DNA from: JBOEGW01 sp050633625
Lineage (GTDB): Bacteria > Pseudomonadota > Alphaproteobacteria > Rhodobacterales > Rhodobacteraceae
NCBI GenBank assembly: GCA_050633625.1
Contig: JBOEGW010000012.1
Location: 1 to 64,000, forward strand
Direction of reading: 5' to 3'
Length of the DNA: 64,000 bases
The first letter of the stretch is position 1. Each line of letters starts with the position of its first letter. Shown one piece after another: positions 38,708-47,201 of this stretch. The notes under the pieces are model-generated. The model had not been told where the DNA came from and made no database searches. It saw only the letters and a list, made by a program, of their open reading frames with translations. A program made the position numbers and the translations under genes.

Positions 38708-39389
38708 GAAGATTCCAAGCCGGTCCGGGACCGCTGTCTCGAACGAAGACAGGCTGGCGCGATCGCGGCAGTTCGCCACAAGCGCCACGAAATATGCCGC
38801 ATTTAATCAGAGTGCGGCGGCAGCGGTCGCGACAGAAGGCCCAGCGGTAAATTCAGTGGACAACAAAGAACCCTGGAAAGGGGAAAAGGCAGCCTCGGCT
38901 GAAACAGCACGCATCAACCTAGGGGTATCCACCCAGCCGGTGGCGGATGATGCTTGCAGCACTCGCACCGAAGCGCAGTCTCGAACCTATTACGTGCGCA
39001 TCGGAGCTGAGGATCAGGCACGGATTGAGGCGCTGGCAGAACGATCTGGCCTTGACCCGGACTACATTCGGCGTGCCTTGATCAAAACGGTTCGCGCTCG
39101 CATGCAAAACCTGCGCGACACCGCGACCTGGCATGAGGTTGCCTCCGCTGCACGACCACGCCTGTCCGAGTCCAAAGGCACTGGTGCCCCCTTCATGAAA
39201 TCGATGATCAGGCTCGACGCCGCCCATATGGCGGCGTTGCAGACAAGCATTGATGACCCGCTCAACGTCTATGGGGTGACGCAGCTTTTATCCGCCTTCG
39301 GTAAGGCGCTGCTGCACTCCGAGATCGAAGAGCTCGCTCAAAAGATCAGCGGCATCGAAGCCCGGGCAGCGCGTCCTGATCCAGCGTAA
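38700..39389 (+). CDS. VirC2/ParB-like DNA-binding partner protein
   Basis: 229 residues from the ATG at 38700. The first 95 residues are low complexity (Ala, Ser, Glu). The C-terminal two thirds hold two copies of a ribbon-helix-helix-like pattern: TYYVRIGAEDQARIEALAERSGLDPDYIRRALIKTV (about 99-134), then SMIRLDAAHMAALQTSIDDPLNVYGVTQLLSAFGKALL (about 164-201). VirC2 is known to be a tandem RHH protein that binds near the T-DNA border. This supports a VirC1-VirC2-like pair acting on oriT. The 3' end overlaps a convergent small gene by 44 bases. Confidence 0.65.
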   Translation: MARKIPSRSGTAVSNEDRLARSRQFATSATKYAAFNQSAAAAVATEGPAVNSVDNKEPWKGEKAASAETARINLGVSTQPVADDACSTRTEAQSRTYYVRIGAEDQARIEALAERSGLDPDYIRRALIKTVRARMQNLRDTATWHEVASAARPRLSESKGTGAPFMKSMIRLDAAHMAALQTSIDDPLNVYGVTQLLSAFGKALLHSEIEELAQKISGIEARAARPDPA

Positions 39390-39798
39390 AGGCATCGCGT
39401 GCGGTCACGACAGCAATCTGACCGCCCGCCTCGATCATATCGATGAGCTGTGCCCATTCGGCAGGATCAGCATCCCGTTGCGTTGCGATCCCGTCCTGCA
39501 CTGAAAAGGCAGCCTGCTCTCCGGTCGCCGCGAGAAAGACAATGCGTTGTGGCGCTTTGTCATCGCTGTGACGCGACAAAAAGTACGCATGGCTCTCGTT
39601 TGGGTTGTAGACACGGTCAGGATCGCAAACTAAGAGCAAGGTCCCGTCGTTTGCAGTCGCAGCATAGGTCTCCAGACCTCGCGACAAGCCGATCTCCCAC
39701 TCGGCAGCGACAGCCGATGAAGCCGCGCCCAGAAAGAGCGCAATATGTAGAGGCCTGTAAAGCAAGTTACTAAACTCCGTTTTGTGTTGGCCAAGCAT
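39346..39798 (-). CDS. Exported protein of unknown function
   Basis: 150 residues from the ATG at 39798. A signal peptide (LLYRPLHIALFLGAASSAVAAE) is followed by a soluble domain with LETYAATANDGTLLLVCDPDRVYNPNES and QRIVFLAATGEQAAFSVQDG, a beta-rich pattern seen in small invasion-associated or protease-inhibitor-like periplasmic proteins. I cannot assign a family. A longer frame starts at 39825. It converges on and overlaps the VirC2-like gene. Confidence 0.6.
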   Translation of the reverse strand: MLGQHKTEFSNLLYRPLHIALFLGAASSAVAAEWEIGLSRGLETYAATANDGTLLLVCDPDRVYNPNESHAYFLSRHSDDKAPQRIVFLAATGEQAAFSVQDGIATQRDADPAEWAQLIDMIEAGGQIAVVTARDAFTLDQDALPGLRCR

Positions 39799-39868
39799 AT
39801 ATAGGGACAGGCAGATACCTGCCACCAGATTACTGCGGCTCCGACCAAATGGAGGTCAGGAGAAGAGC

Positions 39869-40048
39869 ATGAAGAAGTATGCGGGATACCCCGTCGAAGT
39901 CATTTGGACGACGGTAAACGGTGAAGATGTCGAGGTTGGCGTCGTGTTCCAGTGGATCTGCGGCATGCGCCGTACAAGATGGTCCGATGACTTTGAGCCG
40001 TCGGACGGTGCGAACCTGAGGTACGAGCCCTATGAGGACGCAGGATAG
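39869..40048 (+). CDS. Small acidic protein of unknown function
   Basis: 59 residues: MKKYAGYPVEVIWTTVNGEDVEV, then VVFQWICGMRRTRWSDDFEP. Two ribosome-like sites (GGAGG, GGAG) precede the ATG at 39869, which makes it credible. No signal or membrane helix. It is divergent from the exported-protein gene. Function unknown. Confidence 0.5.
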   Translation: MKKYAGYPVEVIWTTVNGEDVEVGVVFQWICGMRRTRWSDDFEPSDGANLRYEPYEDAG

Positions 40049-40208
40049 ACCGCCTCCAGCCCTAAAATGCTCGCGAGCGACCGGAGCAGGACACGATTGT
40101 GATCCGGGGGCAATGACACCGAGAGAGAGAACACGCGGGGCAGAGATCGTTGCAAAGGCGACGACGGCTTGCAACGCTACCAAAGAGAACCGATAGGAGA
40201 CCCATGAG

Positions 40209-40478
40209 ATGAAAGAGATTTTCAACGTTGGCGAGACAATCTTGCTGGACGGCGCGCCGCTTGCACTGGTGACCACCGATGGCGTCAAGGCCTGGATCGA
40301 AGACGGCGTTCAGCACAGCTTTCGCTATGACCAAGTGCGCGATCCGCTCAGCGGCCAGATGAAATACCGCTGTCTCTACGAGAAGTACGGGTCGGATATG
40401 CCGTTCGTGCTGGTTGGCAACCCTGACAGTGAAGAAGGCGCGCATGTTATTCTGTTCGACCAGAAGCCAGACGCATAG
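40209..40478 (+). CDS. Small cytoplasmic protein of unknown function
   Basis: 89 residues: MKEIFNVGETILLDGAPLAL, beta-rich N-terminus, then HSFRYDQVRDPLSGQMKYRC and a C-terminal FVLVGNPDSEEGAHVILFDQ. ATAGGAG lies ten bases before the start. It is separated by 160 bases from the preceding small gene; both look like accessory element genes. No family recognised. Confidence 0.5.
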   Translation: MKEIFNVGETILLDGAPLALVTTDGVKAWIEDGVQHSFRYDQVRDPLSGQMKYRCLYEKYGSDMPFVLVGNPDSEEGAHVILFDQKPDA

Positions 40479-41125
40479 CCCTTCGGAGTCTTATGCCAGG
40501 TGGCGAAGACTAGAGCCCCTCGGCTTCGCCCGGCGGCAGCGTCCACCTTGCAAGAGGGATGCAGACCCGTCAGGGCTGAAAGTGGATCGTGAAGGCGACC
40601 ATGTGGCAAACGTTTTGGGATGGCTCAGGATGAGACAGACCAAGACGTATTGGCACAGGAAGACAGCAAGGTCAGAATTCAGGGCGGAGCCCCAGCAGCC
40701 CGGCCCCGCTTGCGGGGCTTGCCAATGTCGAAACCTTCACCATTGCAGACAGTCACGCACATCGCAGCATGGAAGCCTATTTCGCAGGTGCAGTATCGTG
40801 TTCGGCCCGTTGCTGCCGTTGATCTTGACCTGCCAGCGCTGCGGTGCAGCCCGCCATTGCCGCCATTCGCTGCACCTGCGAAGTCATGTGACCGGTGAAT
40901 TCACCCTGTGCGGGACAAACCGGCCATTGCACCTAGCAGTTTCATGGTCCGCTCCGTACGCTTTGCTACAGTAGCGGAAAAAAGAAGGGGATCAGAAACC
41001 CGTTGCTTCCGCGATGAGGTTTGCAAGACTCCCGAAAGTGAGACGTTCAAATTCCAATCGGGGCACCGTAGGTCCCAATCGTGACCATTGATCGAACAAC
41101 TCCTTCCAGATTGAAAATTGCGCGG
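40479..41125. other. About 650 bases without a recognisable gene
   Basis: Open frames here lack ribosome sites and have biased composition. Seen: a perfect hairpin GCCCCGC-TT-GCGGGGC at 40703-40718 without a T-run, and TTCGCTGCACCTGCG at 40866-40880, a 15-mer that recurs with one change on the other strand at 59430-59444 beside the insertion sequence. The 40730-40960 stretch may be the eroded remains of a repeated sequence. It separates the transfer block from the signalling/catabolic cargo. Confidence 0.4.
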
Positions 41126-41171
41126 TGAGCGAAAACCGCTCAAGCATTCGCGATCGAGCGGTTTTCGCTCA
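41126..41171. promoter_or_regulatory. Paired operators upstream of the kinase operon
   Basis: TGAGCGAAAACCGCTC (41126-41141) and its exact reverse complement GAGCGGTTTTCGCTCA (41156-41171), 14 bases apart. Each half is itself a GAGCG/CGCTC dyad. The same TGAGCG-N4-CCGCTC motif occurs upstream of the ABC-transporter operon (45507-45522). A TACAGT -10-like box follows at 41185-41190. They are probably binding sites of the response regulator encoded in this operon. Confidence 0.7.
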
Positions 41172-41188
41172 AGATTGCCTGTTCTACA

Positions 41189-41207
41189 GTGCTCCCAGGA
41201 GGAGCAC
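41189..41207 (+). promoter_or_regulatory. Hairpin covering the kinase ribosome-binding site
   Basis: GTGCTCC-CAGGA-GGAGCAC is a perfect 7-base stem whose loop and right arm contain AGGAGGAG, ending at the base before the ATG at 41208. In the mRNA it would hide the ribosome site and keep kinase synthesis low. Confidence 0.5.
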
Positions 41208-42890
41208 ATGAAAAGCCTTTTTGGAAGGCAGTTGAACTTGGCACGCCGCTATCTTTGGGGCGCACTCGTTGCAGCCTTGATCCCACTTGTCGTCATGGCC
41301 GCCCTGTATGATCGATACAGCGCCAACCTGGTCGACACCCTCGTCACCAATCGCGTCGAGGCAGATGTCGAGGCAACTGCCGTCCGCATGAGCAGTTTCA
41401 TTGCGGTTCAGATCAACAAGCTGGAGAGCATCGTCGATCTGAGCGACACCAGCGACTTCTTCCTTAGAGCACAAGATCAAAAAATCCCGCCTCTTCTGAA
41501 GGACCTATTGCTGCTCGAAACCGAAAGCCCTGATGTTTATGCAATCGAGTTGTCGACCAAGGACGGTGAGCTGATCACACAGGTGCCGAGTTCGCGAGCG
41601 CTCGATGAGCGAAACGGCATTAGCGAAGCGCCATTTATTCAACATGGCAACTCCGAAATCATCGGTCCAATCCTTCCCCAAAATGGAAGACCCGGATGGT
41701 TTCTCATCCGGATGCCAGTTCTGCACAACGAAGGGACAATCGGCATCGTATCCCTGCGAATGCGCCTAGCTTCGCTTACCGAACTTAGCTCCCTACTGTC
41801 CAATTCTGGTGTGTACCGCCCGCAAATCGTCGTCTTTGACAGAGTTCGCATGTCGGTTGTCGGAACGCTGGACCCGCTCAAGGAAAGCCTCGTCCGCTCT
41901 CGGCAATTCTTGCCCGGATGGCGGATCCACCTTGTCGATGATGGCGGAAACCTTGACGAACCACTCAGCCAGATTCGCTATGGCTTACTTGTCGCAGCAG
42001 CCCTGTCCGCGCTCGGCCTTGTCTTTCTGTTTTTCAAGATGTCACAGCGTCTGTCCGGCTATCTGGCCCCACTCACGGAGAGTGCGCGCGCCGTCGCGAA
42101 CGGTGACTTCAGCGTGGACGTCGATGAGGACGGTCCGGGAGAGCTTGGTGCCCTCGCGCGCTCTTACAATCGCATGCGCCATCAACTTGAAGAGCTCATC
42201 AATTCCCGTGTGGAAGTCGAACGGCGTGCCGCATTGGGCGGAATGGCTGCAGGCATAGCTCATGAAATTCGCAATCCACTGGCAACTGTCGCAACGACGG
42301 TCCATGGCCTTAGACGCAACGAGACCGACCATGAGCGTCAGCAGATGTTCGAGGTAATTTCATCTGAGATCGATCGTGTTGACCGGACGATCGGAGAATT
42401 TCTGAACTATGCAAAACCCAGAGCACCTGATCCGGAACCGGTTCTCATTCGCGACGCGTTCCGTTCGATCCGCACCTTGCTGGCCACCAACGCCAAATCC
42501 GGAAATGTCGTCATTGATCTATCGGGCGATTCAGCACTGACCATCAAGATCGATCAGGCCCATTTCAGCCAGATACTTCTCAATTTGTGTCTTAATGCAA
42601 TCGAGGCAATGCCGGACGGAGGCCATCTGAGGCTTCAGGCCTACCGCGATGAGAATGTCGCGGTCGTGACTGTGACAGATGATGGGTCCGGCATGGATGA
42701 GGACACGCGCTCAAGGATGCTTCGCCCGTTTTTTACAACACGAACGGCGGGTTCTGGCCTTGGCCTGTCTGTCACCAAGCAATTGGTGGAAACCAATGGC
42801 GGCTCCTTCCAGATTGAAAGCGACGAGGGTGTTGGAACGGTGATCACCATGCGTTTCGCCGCCCATACCAAAGACGAGAATTCATCATGA
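41208..42890 (+). CDS. Membrane sensor histidine kinase (NtrB-class)
   Basis: 560 residues. TM1 at about 14-34 (YLWGALVAALIPLVVMAALYD), a periplasmic sensor domain of some 220 residues, TM2 near 258-278 (YGLLVAAALSALGLVFLFFKM), HAMP, phospho-acceptor helix AGIAHEIRNPLATVATTVHG (His about 353) and a catalytic ATP-binding domain with NLCLNAIEAMPDGG, DDGSGMDED, and TRTAGSGLGLSVTKQLVE. It senses a periplasmic signal, likely through the binding protein encoded two genes downstream. It overlaps the regulator by 4 bases. Confidence 0.9.
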   Translation: MKSLFGRQLNLARRYLWGALVAALIPLVVMAALYDRYSANLVDTLVTNRVEADVEATAVRMSSFIAVQINKLESIVDLSDTSDFFLRAQDQKIPPLLKDLLLLETESPDVYAIELSTKDGELITQVPSSRALDERNGISEAPFIQHGNSEIIGPILPQNGRPGWFLIRMPVLHNEGTIGIVSLRMRLASLTELSSLLSNSGVYRPQIVVFDRVRMSVVGTLDPLKESLVRSRQFLPGWRIHLVDDGGNLDEPLSQIRYGLLVAAALSALGLVFLFFKMSQRLSGYLAPLTESARAVANGDFSVDVDEDGPGELGALARSYNRMRHQLEELINSRVEVERRAALGGMAAGIAHEIRNPLATVATTVHGLRRNETDHERQQMFEVISSEIDRVDRTIGEFLNYAKPRAPDPEPVLIRDAFRSIRTLLATNAKSGNVVIDLSGDSALTIKIDQAHFSQILLNLCLNAIEAMPDGGHLRLQAYRDENVAVVTVTDDGSGMDEDTRSRMLRPFFTTRTAGSGLGLSVTKQLVETNGGSFQIESDEGVGTVITMRFAAHTKDENSS

Positions 42891-44221
42891 GCAATCTCAA
42901 CATTCTCATCATCGACGACGAGATCAACCTGGCACGCTCGCTCGCGTTCACGTTGCGCCAAACCGGATTTGAATGTCGCGAGGCCCATAACGGACACGTC
43001 GGGTGTCAACTTGCAGAGAAAGAAACGCCAGATGTTGTGCTGCTCGACATACGAATGCCGGGACTGAATGGGCTTGAGGTCCTGGAGTGGTTCAGGACGG
43101 AACTGCCCGATGTCCCCGTGATCATGATGTCTGCCTTCGACGATACACAGGATGCCGTCACTGCAATGAAAATGGGCGCGGTGGACTATGTGGCCAAACC
43201 CTTCGATGTTGACGAACTGATCTTGCTTTTGAAGGAAACGGAAACGCGGCGCAGGCTCGACAGCGAAGTGCGATATCTGCGTGATCGGACGACCGATTTC
43301 GATTTCATCGGCAACAGTGGTGACATTAAGAAGCTGCGCGCGGAAATTGATCGGATCGCCGAAAGCAATGCGCAAACCATTTTGCTCAAGGGGGAAACAG
43401 GCGTCGGCAAAGCAGTTGTCGCGCGCGAGTTACACCGCAAAATCTCAGCGGATGACGCACCCTTTGTGGAGGTCAATTGCGCGACCTTGCCTGAGCGGCA
43501 GATCGAGCTTGATCTTTTCGGTGCAGATCGAGGCTCTCAACCTGGTCTATTGCTGCGGCAACGGGGGCTGGTGGATATCGCCGACGGCGGCACCTTGTTC
43601 CTCGATGAGATCGGTGAAATGCCCTCCTCCGTGCAGGCAAAGCTGCTACATTTTCTGGAGACCCACACCTACCGCGTCCCGGGCCAAAAGACCGAACGGC
43701 GCGTCGATGTTCGTGTCGTCGCAGCGACCAACAAAGATCTTGCCCAAGCGGTTGAGGAAGACCTGTTTCGTCAAGATCTGTTCTTTCGGCTCAACGTTGT
43801 TCCACTCAGTATCCCGCCCCTGCGGACCCGTGAAAAAGACATCGAATTACTCGCAATGCATTTTGCAAACAGGTTCGCTCAATCCTCATCAGGCAAACCA
43901 ATCGGCTTTGACAGTCTTACGCGCGATTTCTTCCGAAGCTATGCGTGGCCCGGCAATGTGCGTGAGCTGAAAAACCTCGTCGAGCGCCTGTCCATTCTCT
44001 ATCCCGGCGAAACGATTACTGTCGATCTGCTGCCTTCTGAAATTCAGATGGTCGAGCCCCGGGATGCCCTTTCGATTGAGGAGTCCATGGAGACAGTCGA
44101 GCGCGACCTCATCCGCGAAGCGCTCATGCGCTGTAGTGGCAAGAAGGGGCTTGCTGCGGAACGGCTTGGAATTTCCCGGCACGCACTCAAACGCAAGATG
44201 CATAGGTTGGGTCTGTCATGA
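42887..44221 (+). CDS. NtrC-family response regulator lacking the GAFTGA motif
   Basis: 444 residues: receiver domain with phospho-acceptor D54 (LLDIRMPG), AAA+ domain with Walker A GETGVGKA (169-176) and Walker B GGTLFLDEIGE (234-244), and a Fis-type HTH (GLAAERLGISRHALKRKMHRLG). The sigma54-contacting loop, normally GAFTGA, reads GSQPGL at 216-221. NtrC of Rhodobacter capsulatus also lacks this loop and works with sigma70. So this regulator probably does not use sigma54. Its stop overlaps the binding-protein start (ATGA). Confidence 0.9.
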   Translation: MSNLNILIIDDEINLARSLAFTLRQTGFECREAHNGHVGCQLAEKETPDVVLLDIRMPGLNGLEVLEWFRTELPDVPVIMMSAFDDTQDAVTAMKMGAVDYVAKPFDVDELILLLKETETRRRLDSEVRYLRDRTTDFDFIGNSGDIKKLRAEIDRIAESNAQTILLKGETGVGKAVVARELHRKISADDAPFVEVNCATLPERQIELDLFGADRGSQPGLLLRQRGLVDIADGGTLFLDEIGEMPSSVQAKLLHFLETHTYRVPGQKTERRVDVRVVAATNKDLAQAVEEDLFRQDLFFRLNVVPLSIPPLRTREKDIELLAMHFANRFAQSSSGKPIGFDSLTRDFFRSYAWPGNVRELKNLVERLSILYPGETITVDLLPSEIQMVEPRDALSIEESMETVERDLIREALMRCSGKKGLAAERLGISRHALKRKMHRLGLS

Positions 44222-45462
44222 TGAGAGCGCTTATTCTTATTACGCTGTTCGCCGCCCAGACACTGGGGTCCGCCTCCCTCGCGCAACCTGTAGAGCCCGT
44301 GAAGGTCGGTTGCCTCTATCCTCTCTCAGGTCCCGGTGCACTTTATGGACGTGACAGCGCGGTCGCCATCCGCCTTGCTGTCGAACACATCGAAAGCCTG
44401 GAGCCGGCGGATTATCCGCAGATCGAAGTTCTCATCGAAGACAGCCGGTCAAAGTCGTTGCGGTCGATCCAGATCGCCCAGCGACTTGTCGAGGACGATC
44501 AAGTCGATTTTCTGTGCGGTGTCGTCAGTTCGTCCGTTGCCAGATCGGTGTCGGCAGTGGCGCGGGAAAAGGAAGTGTTCTTTATCGGAACGGATCACGC
44601 CTCACCCACGCTCACCAGCGAAGACCTGCACCCGTATTACTTTCGCCTGAACAATGGCAGTCGCCAGTCGATGCAGGCGGGCGCGCGATATATCAGCGAA
44701 ACCTACGCTCAACGATCAGAGCCGTTAAAAATCGCGTTCATCGGACCGGACTACGAATATGGGTATCAGGCCTGGGATGATCTGCAGAGGTTTCTCAAGG
44801 CTCATAACGTGCCCTTCGAGAATGTTGGCGAATTCTGGCCGCGCGTGTTTGAGACAGATTTTGCACCCTACATCAATGAGCTTGTTCGCGCGCAGCCGGA
44901 TATCGTGATCAATGGCCAGTGGGGCCTCGACCTCGTCACCTTCGTCAAACAGGCCGATCAGCAGGAGCTCTTTAGCATCACGCAGTTCATGAACTTTGAC
45001 GCGGGCGGCAACTATGAAATCCTGGCCGAACTCGGCAACGATATGCCCCTTGGTCTGGTTCTCTCCGCGCGCCATCATGTGAACTGGCCACAAACAGCGC
45101 AGAACCAAGACTTCGTGCAGCGGTTCTTCGAGCGCGCTGGCAGATATCCAAGCTATGCCGCCCAAGGAGCCTATGCCGGCATCCTTGCGATTGCAGAGGC
45201 GGTCCGAGAGGCTGGTGGAGCCAGCGACAAGAACCGGGTGCGCGTGGCGCTTGAAAACCTTGAACTCTCACTCCCCGAAGATCCGGAAGGATTTAGATCA
45301 CGCATGGACCCGGCTACACATCAGCTCCTGCAGGTCCAGGCGATCGGTCGGACCGTCTTCAACAACAAGTACCCTCCCGCGACCGTTCAGCTGGGAGAAT
45401 GGTCGATCTACCATCCACCGTCGGAATGGCCTCAAATGCAGGGAACTCCAACTTCTGAGTGA
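44218..45462 (+). CDS. Periplasmic binding protein (urea/amide or branched-chain type), likely sensor partner
   Basis: 414 residues with a signal peptide ending SLAQ. Type I periplasmic fold: VKVGCLYPLSGPGALYGRD, LVEDDQVDFLCGVVSSSVARS, then KIAFIGPDYEYGYQAWDDL. It resembles FmdD/UrtA/AmiC-like binders. Because it is translationally coupled to a kinase-regulator pair and not to permeases, it most likely presents the ligand to the kinase, giving a three-component sensor. It could also deliver substrate to the ABC importer next door. Confidence 0.85.
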   Translation: MMRALILITLFAAQTLGSASLAQPVEPVKVGCLYPLSGPGALYGRDSAVAIRLAVEHIESLEPADYPQIEVLIEDSRSKSLRSIQIAQRLVEDDQVDFLCGVVSSSVARSVSAVAREKEVFFIGTDHASPTLTSEDLHPYYFRLNNGSRQSMQAGARYISETYAQRSEPLKIAFIGPDYEYGYQAWDDLQRFLKAHNVPFENVGEFWPRVFETDFAPYINELVRAQPDIVINGQWGLDLVTFVKQADQQELFSITQFMNFDAGGNYEILAELGNDMPLGLVLSARHHVNWPQTAQNQDFVQRFFERAGRYPSYAAQGAYAGILAIAEAVREAGGASDKNRVRVALENLELSLPEDPEGFRSRMDPATHQLLQVQAIGRTVFNNKYPPATVQLGEWSIYHPPSEWPQMQGTPTSE

Positions 45463-45475
45463 TTTCTGGTCATTG

Positions 45476-45503
45476 TGGCAACAAATTCATCAGGAAGTTG
45501 CCA
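45476..45503 (+). terminator. Weak hairpin after the signalling operon
   Basis: TGGCAAC (45476-45482) with GTTGCCA (45497-45503), loop of 14 bases, followed by AAAATGAGCG with no T-run. Possible end of the signalling transcript; could also be an operator. Confidence 0.3.
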
Positions 45504-45506
45504 AAA

Positions 45507-45647
45507 TGAGCGGCTACCGCTCGATTTCAGAGCGTATTGAGCGCATTGCGCTCATTGGTTTTCGCCAGCAAAATTGAATGCCAGGGCACCTTACCCTCTC
45601 CTGAGCCTGCGGTCTCACCGAGGCTGCAAGGGAGGACTTCGTACAAT
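45507..45647. promoter_or_regulatory. Regulator sites and promoter of the ABC/dehydrogenase operon
   Basis: TGAGCGGCTACCGCTC (45507-45522) has the TGAGCG-N4-CCGCTC form found before the kinase gene; TGAGCGCATTGCGCTCA (45538-45554) is a perfect 7-base dyad of the same half-site. TACAAT (45642-45647) is a good sigma70 -10 with no -35 match 17 bases upstream, as expected for an activator-dependent promoter. No -24/-12 sigma54 element was found. Confidence 0.6.
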
Positions 45648-45732
45648 AAAGCGACACAGAAGGCGGTTCGCCGAACTGTGCACATAAGTGCGATTTTCTA
45701 CCCCTTAATGGGTTAGAAACTGGAGGAAAACC

Positions 45733-47049
45733 ATGACGAAATCTCGTCTCAGCGCGACCATGGGTGCGCTTCTCAAAAATTCAACATCTCTTATGGCCGC
45801 CGCAGCACTTGGTGTGATGGCATTTACCAGCACGGCAAGTGCGCAGGACAAAACCGTCAAGGTCGGTTTTGTGACGTTCTTATCGGGCGGCGCTGCGGGA
45901 CCATTTGGCGTGCCAGCGCGCAATGCGGCCGAACTGATGATTCAATCCATCAACGCAGGGAGTGTGCCGGGCGCATACAATACCCCAGGTGTTGGCGGCG
46001 CGATGATCGAGCCGATCTTCGTTGATGAAAACTCGAAACAGAAGAACGCAGACTATCTCAAACTCGTCGAGAAAGACGGTGTTGATATGGTCATCGGATA
46101 TATTTCATCTGGCAGCTGCAAGGCGATCGCACCGGAAGCCGAGAAGGCTCAAAAGCTGACAATTCTGTTTGACTGCGGTACGCCGCAGATTTTCGAGGAG
46201 ATCGTAACCGATCCCAAATACACCTTCCGCACCGGCGGACACGCTACGATGGATAACGTTGCCGCGGCACGCTATCTGGAGCAACAAGGCGCCAGCTTAA
46301 ACAGCATCGCCGGGATCAATCAGAACTACGCCTGGGGCCAGGACTCATGGCGCGACTTCTCGGAATCTGTGACGCAAATTAACAGCGGCGCATCGATTGC
46401 CACCGAACAGTTCCCGAAGATCTATGCCGGGCAATATGGTTCCGAAATCTCCGCATTGCTCACATCAAAGCCCGATGTTGTACATTCCAGTTTCTGGGGC
46501 GGCGACATGGAAGCTTTCATCATTCAGGGCTCCGCACGCGGTATCTTCGAACGTTCCAAAGTTGTGCTGACAACCGGTGAAACCGCAATGCACCGTCTTG
46601 GCGCTCAAATGCCTGATGGCACTGTCATCGGCGCACGTGGACCGCATGGCGATCTGGCCCCGGAATCCGAACTGAACACCTGGTTCCGTCAGGCATATTT
46701 TGATCGCTTTGGCACATTGCCGACCTACCCGTCCTACAAGATGGCGCAGGCACTTCTGGGCGTGAAGGCGGCAGCGGATAAAGCGGGCAGTGCCGAGCAA
46801 GATGCCGTTATTGGCGCGCTGCAAGGTCTGGAATGGGAAGGCCCAAGCGGCAAAGTTTCCATGGCTCTGGCAAATGGTCATCAGGCCATCCAGGACACTG
46901 CTTATGGCACTTACAAATACGACAAGGACGCAGGCAAAGCTGTCCTCGTTGATGTCTTGCGGTTCAATGCAGAATGCGTGAACCCACCGGCTGGTGTGAC
47001 CTCTATCGAGTGGATCCAGAGCGGCTTTGAAGGCGCCAAGTGCGAATAA
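45733..47049 (+). CDS. ABC transporter substrate-binding protein
   Basis: 438 residues, signal peptide ending TASAQD. Type I fold binder of the LivK/urea family: KTVKVGFVTFLSGGAAGPFG, DGVDMVIGYISSGSCKAIAPEAEK, FRTGGHATMDNVAAARYLE. Asp, Ser and aromatic residues of the cleft suggest a small acid or amide ligand, not identified. It leads an operon with two permeases and two ATPases and is followed by a strong mRNA hairpin, as is common for highly expressed binding proteins. GGAGG lies eight bases before the start. Confidence 0.9.
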   Translation: MTKSRLSATMGALLKNSTSLMAAAALGVMAFTSTASAQDKTVKVGFVTFLSGGAAGPFGVPARNAAELMIQSINAGSVPGAYNTPGVGGAMIEPIFVDENSKQKNADYLKLVEKDGVDMVIGYISSGSCKAIAPEAEKAQKLTILFDCGTPQIFEEIVTDPKYTFRTGGHATMDNVAAARYLEQQGASLNSIAGINQNYAWGQDSWRDFSESVTQINSGASIATEQFPKIYAGQYGSEISALLTSKPDVVHSSFWGGDMEAFIIQGSARGIFERSKVVLTTGETAMHRLGAQMPDGTVIGARGPHGDLAPESELNTWFRQAYFDRFGTLPTYPSYKMAQALLGVKAAADKAGSAEQDAVIGALQGLEWEGPSGKVSMALANGHQAIQDTAYGTYKYDKDAGKAVLVDVLRFNAECVNPPAGVTSIEWIQSGFEGAKCE

Positions 47050-47067
47050 CGCAATAACCTCCCTGTT

Positions 47068-47094
47068 GGCGGGGGCGGCACTGCTGCCCCCGCC
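47068..47094 (+). terminator. GC-rich hairpin between binding protein and permease
   Basis: GGCGGGGGC (47068-47076) with GCCCCCGCC (47086-47094), 9-base loop, then TTCAACTTT. It probably works as a partial terminator or 3' stabiliser so that the binding protein is made in excess of the permeases. Confidence 0.6.
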
Positions 47095-47201
47095 TTCAAC
47101 TTTCCCGGGCTTCTGATCGAAGAACTCTCCCAGCGGAGGCCCGGTTTTTGTTCGCAGCCGACCTGAACGTACGCGAACTCAACAAAGAAATGGAGTTATC
47201 T

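Noticed and set aside
40414..40974. Frames in the 40.5-41.1 kb gap as genes
   Set aside because: Overlap an accepted small gene, no start signals, composition unlike real proteins of the window.
45560..45732. Sigma54-type promoter before the ABC operon
   Set aside because: GG-N10-GC spacings exist by chance, but none has the GGCAC and TTGC context, and the regulator lacks GAFTGA.
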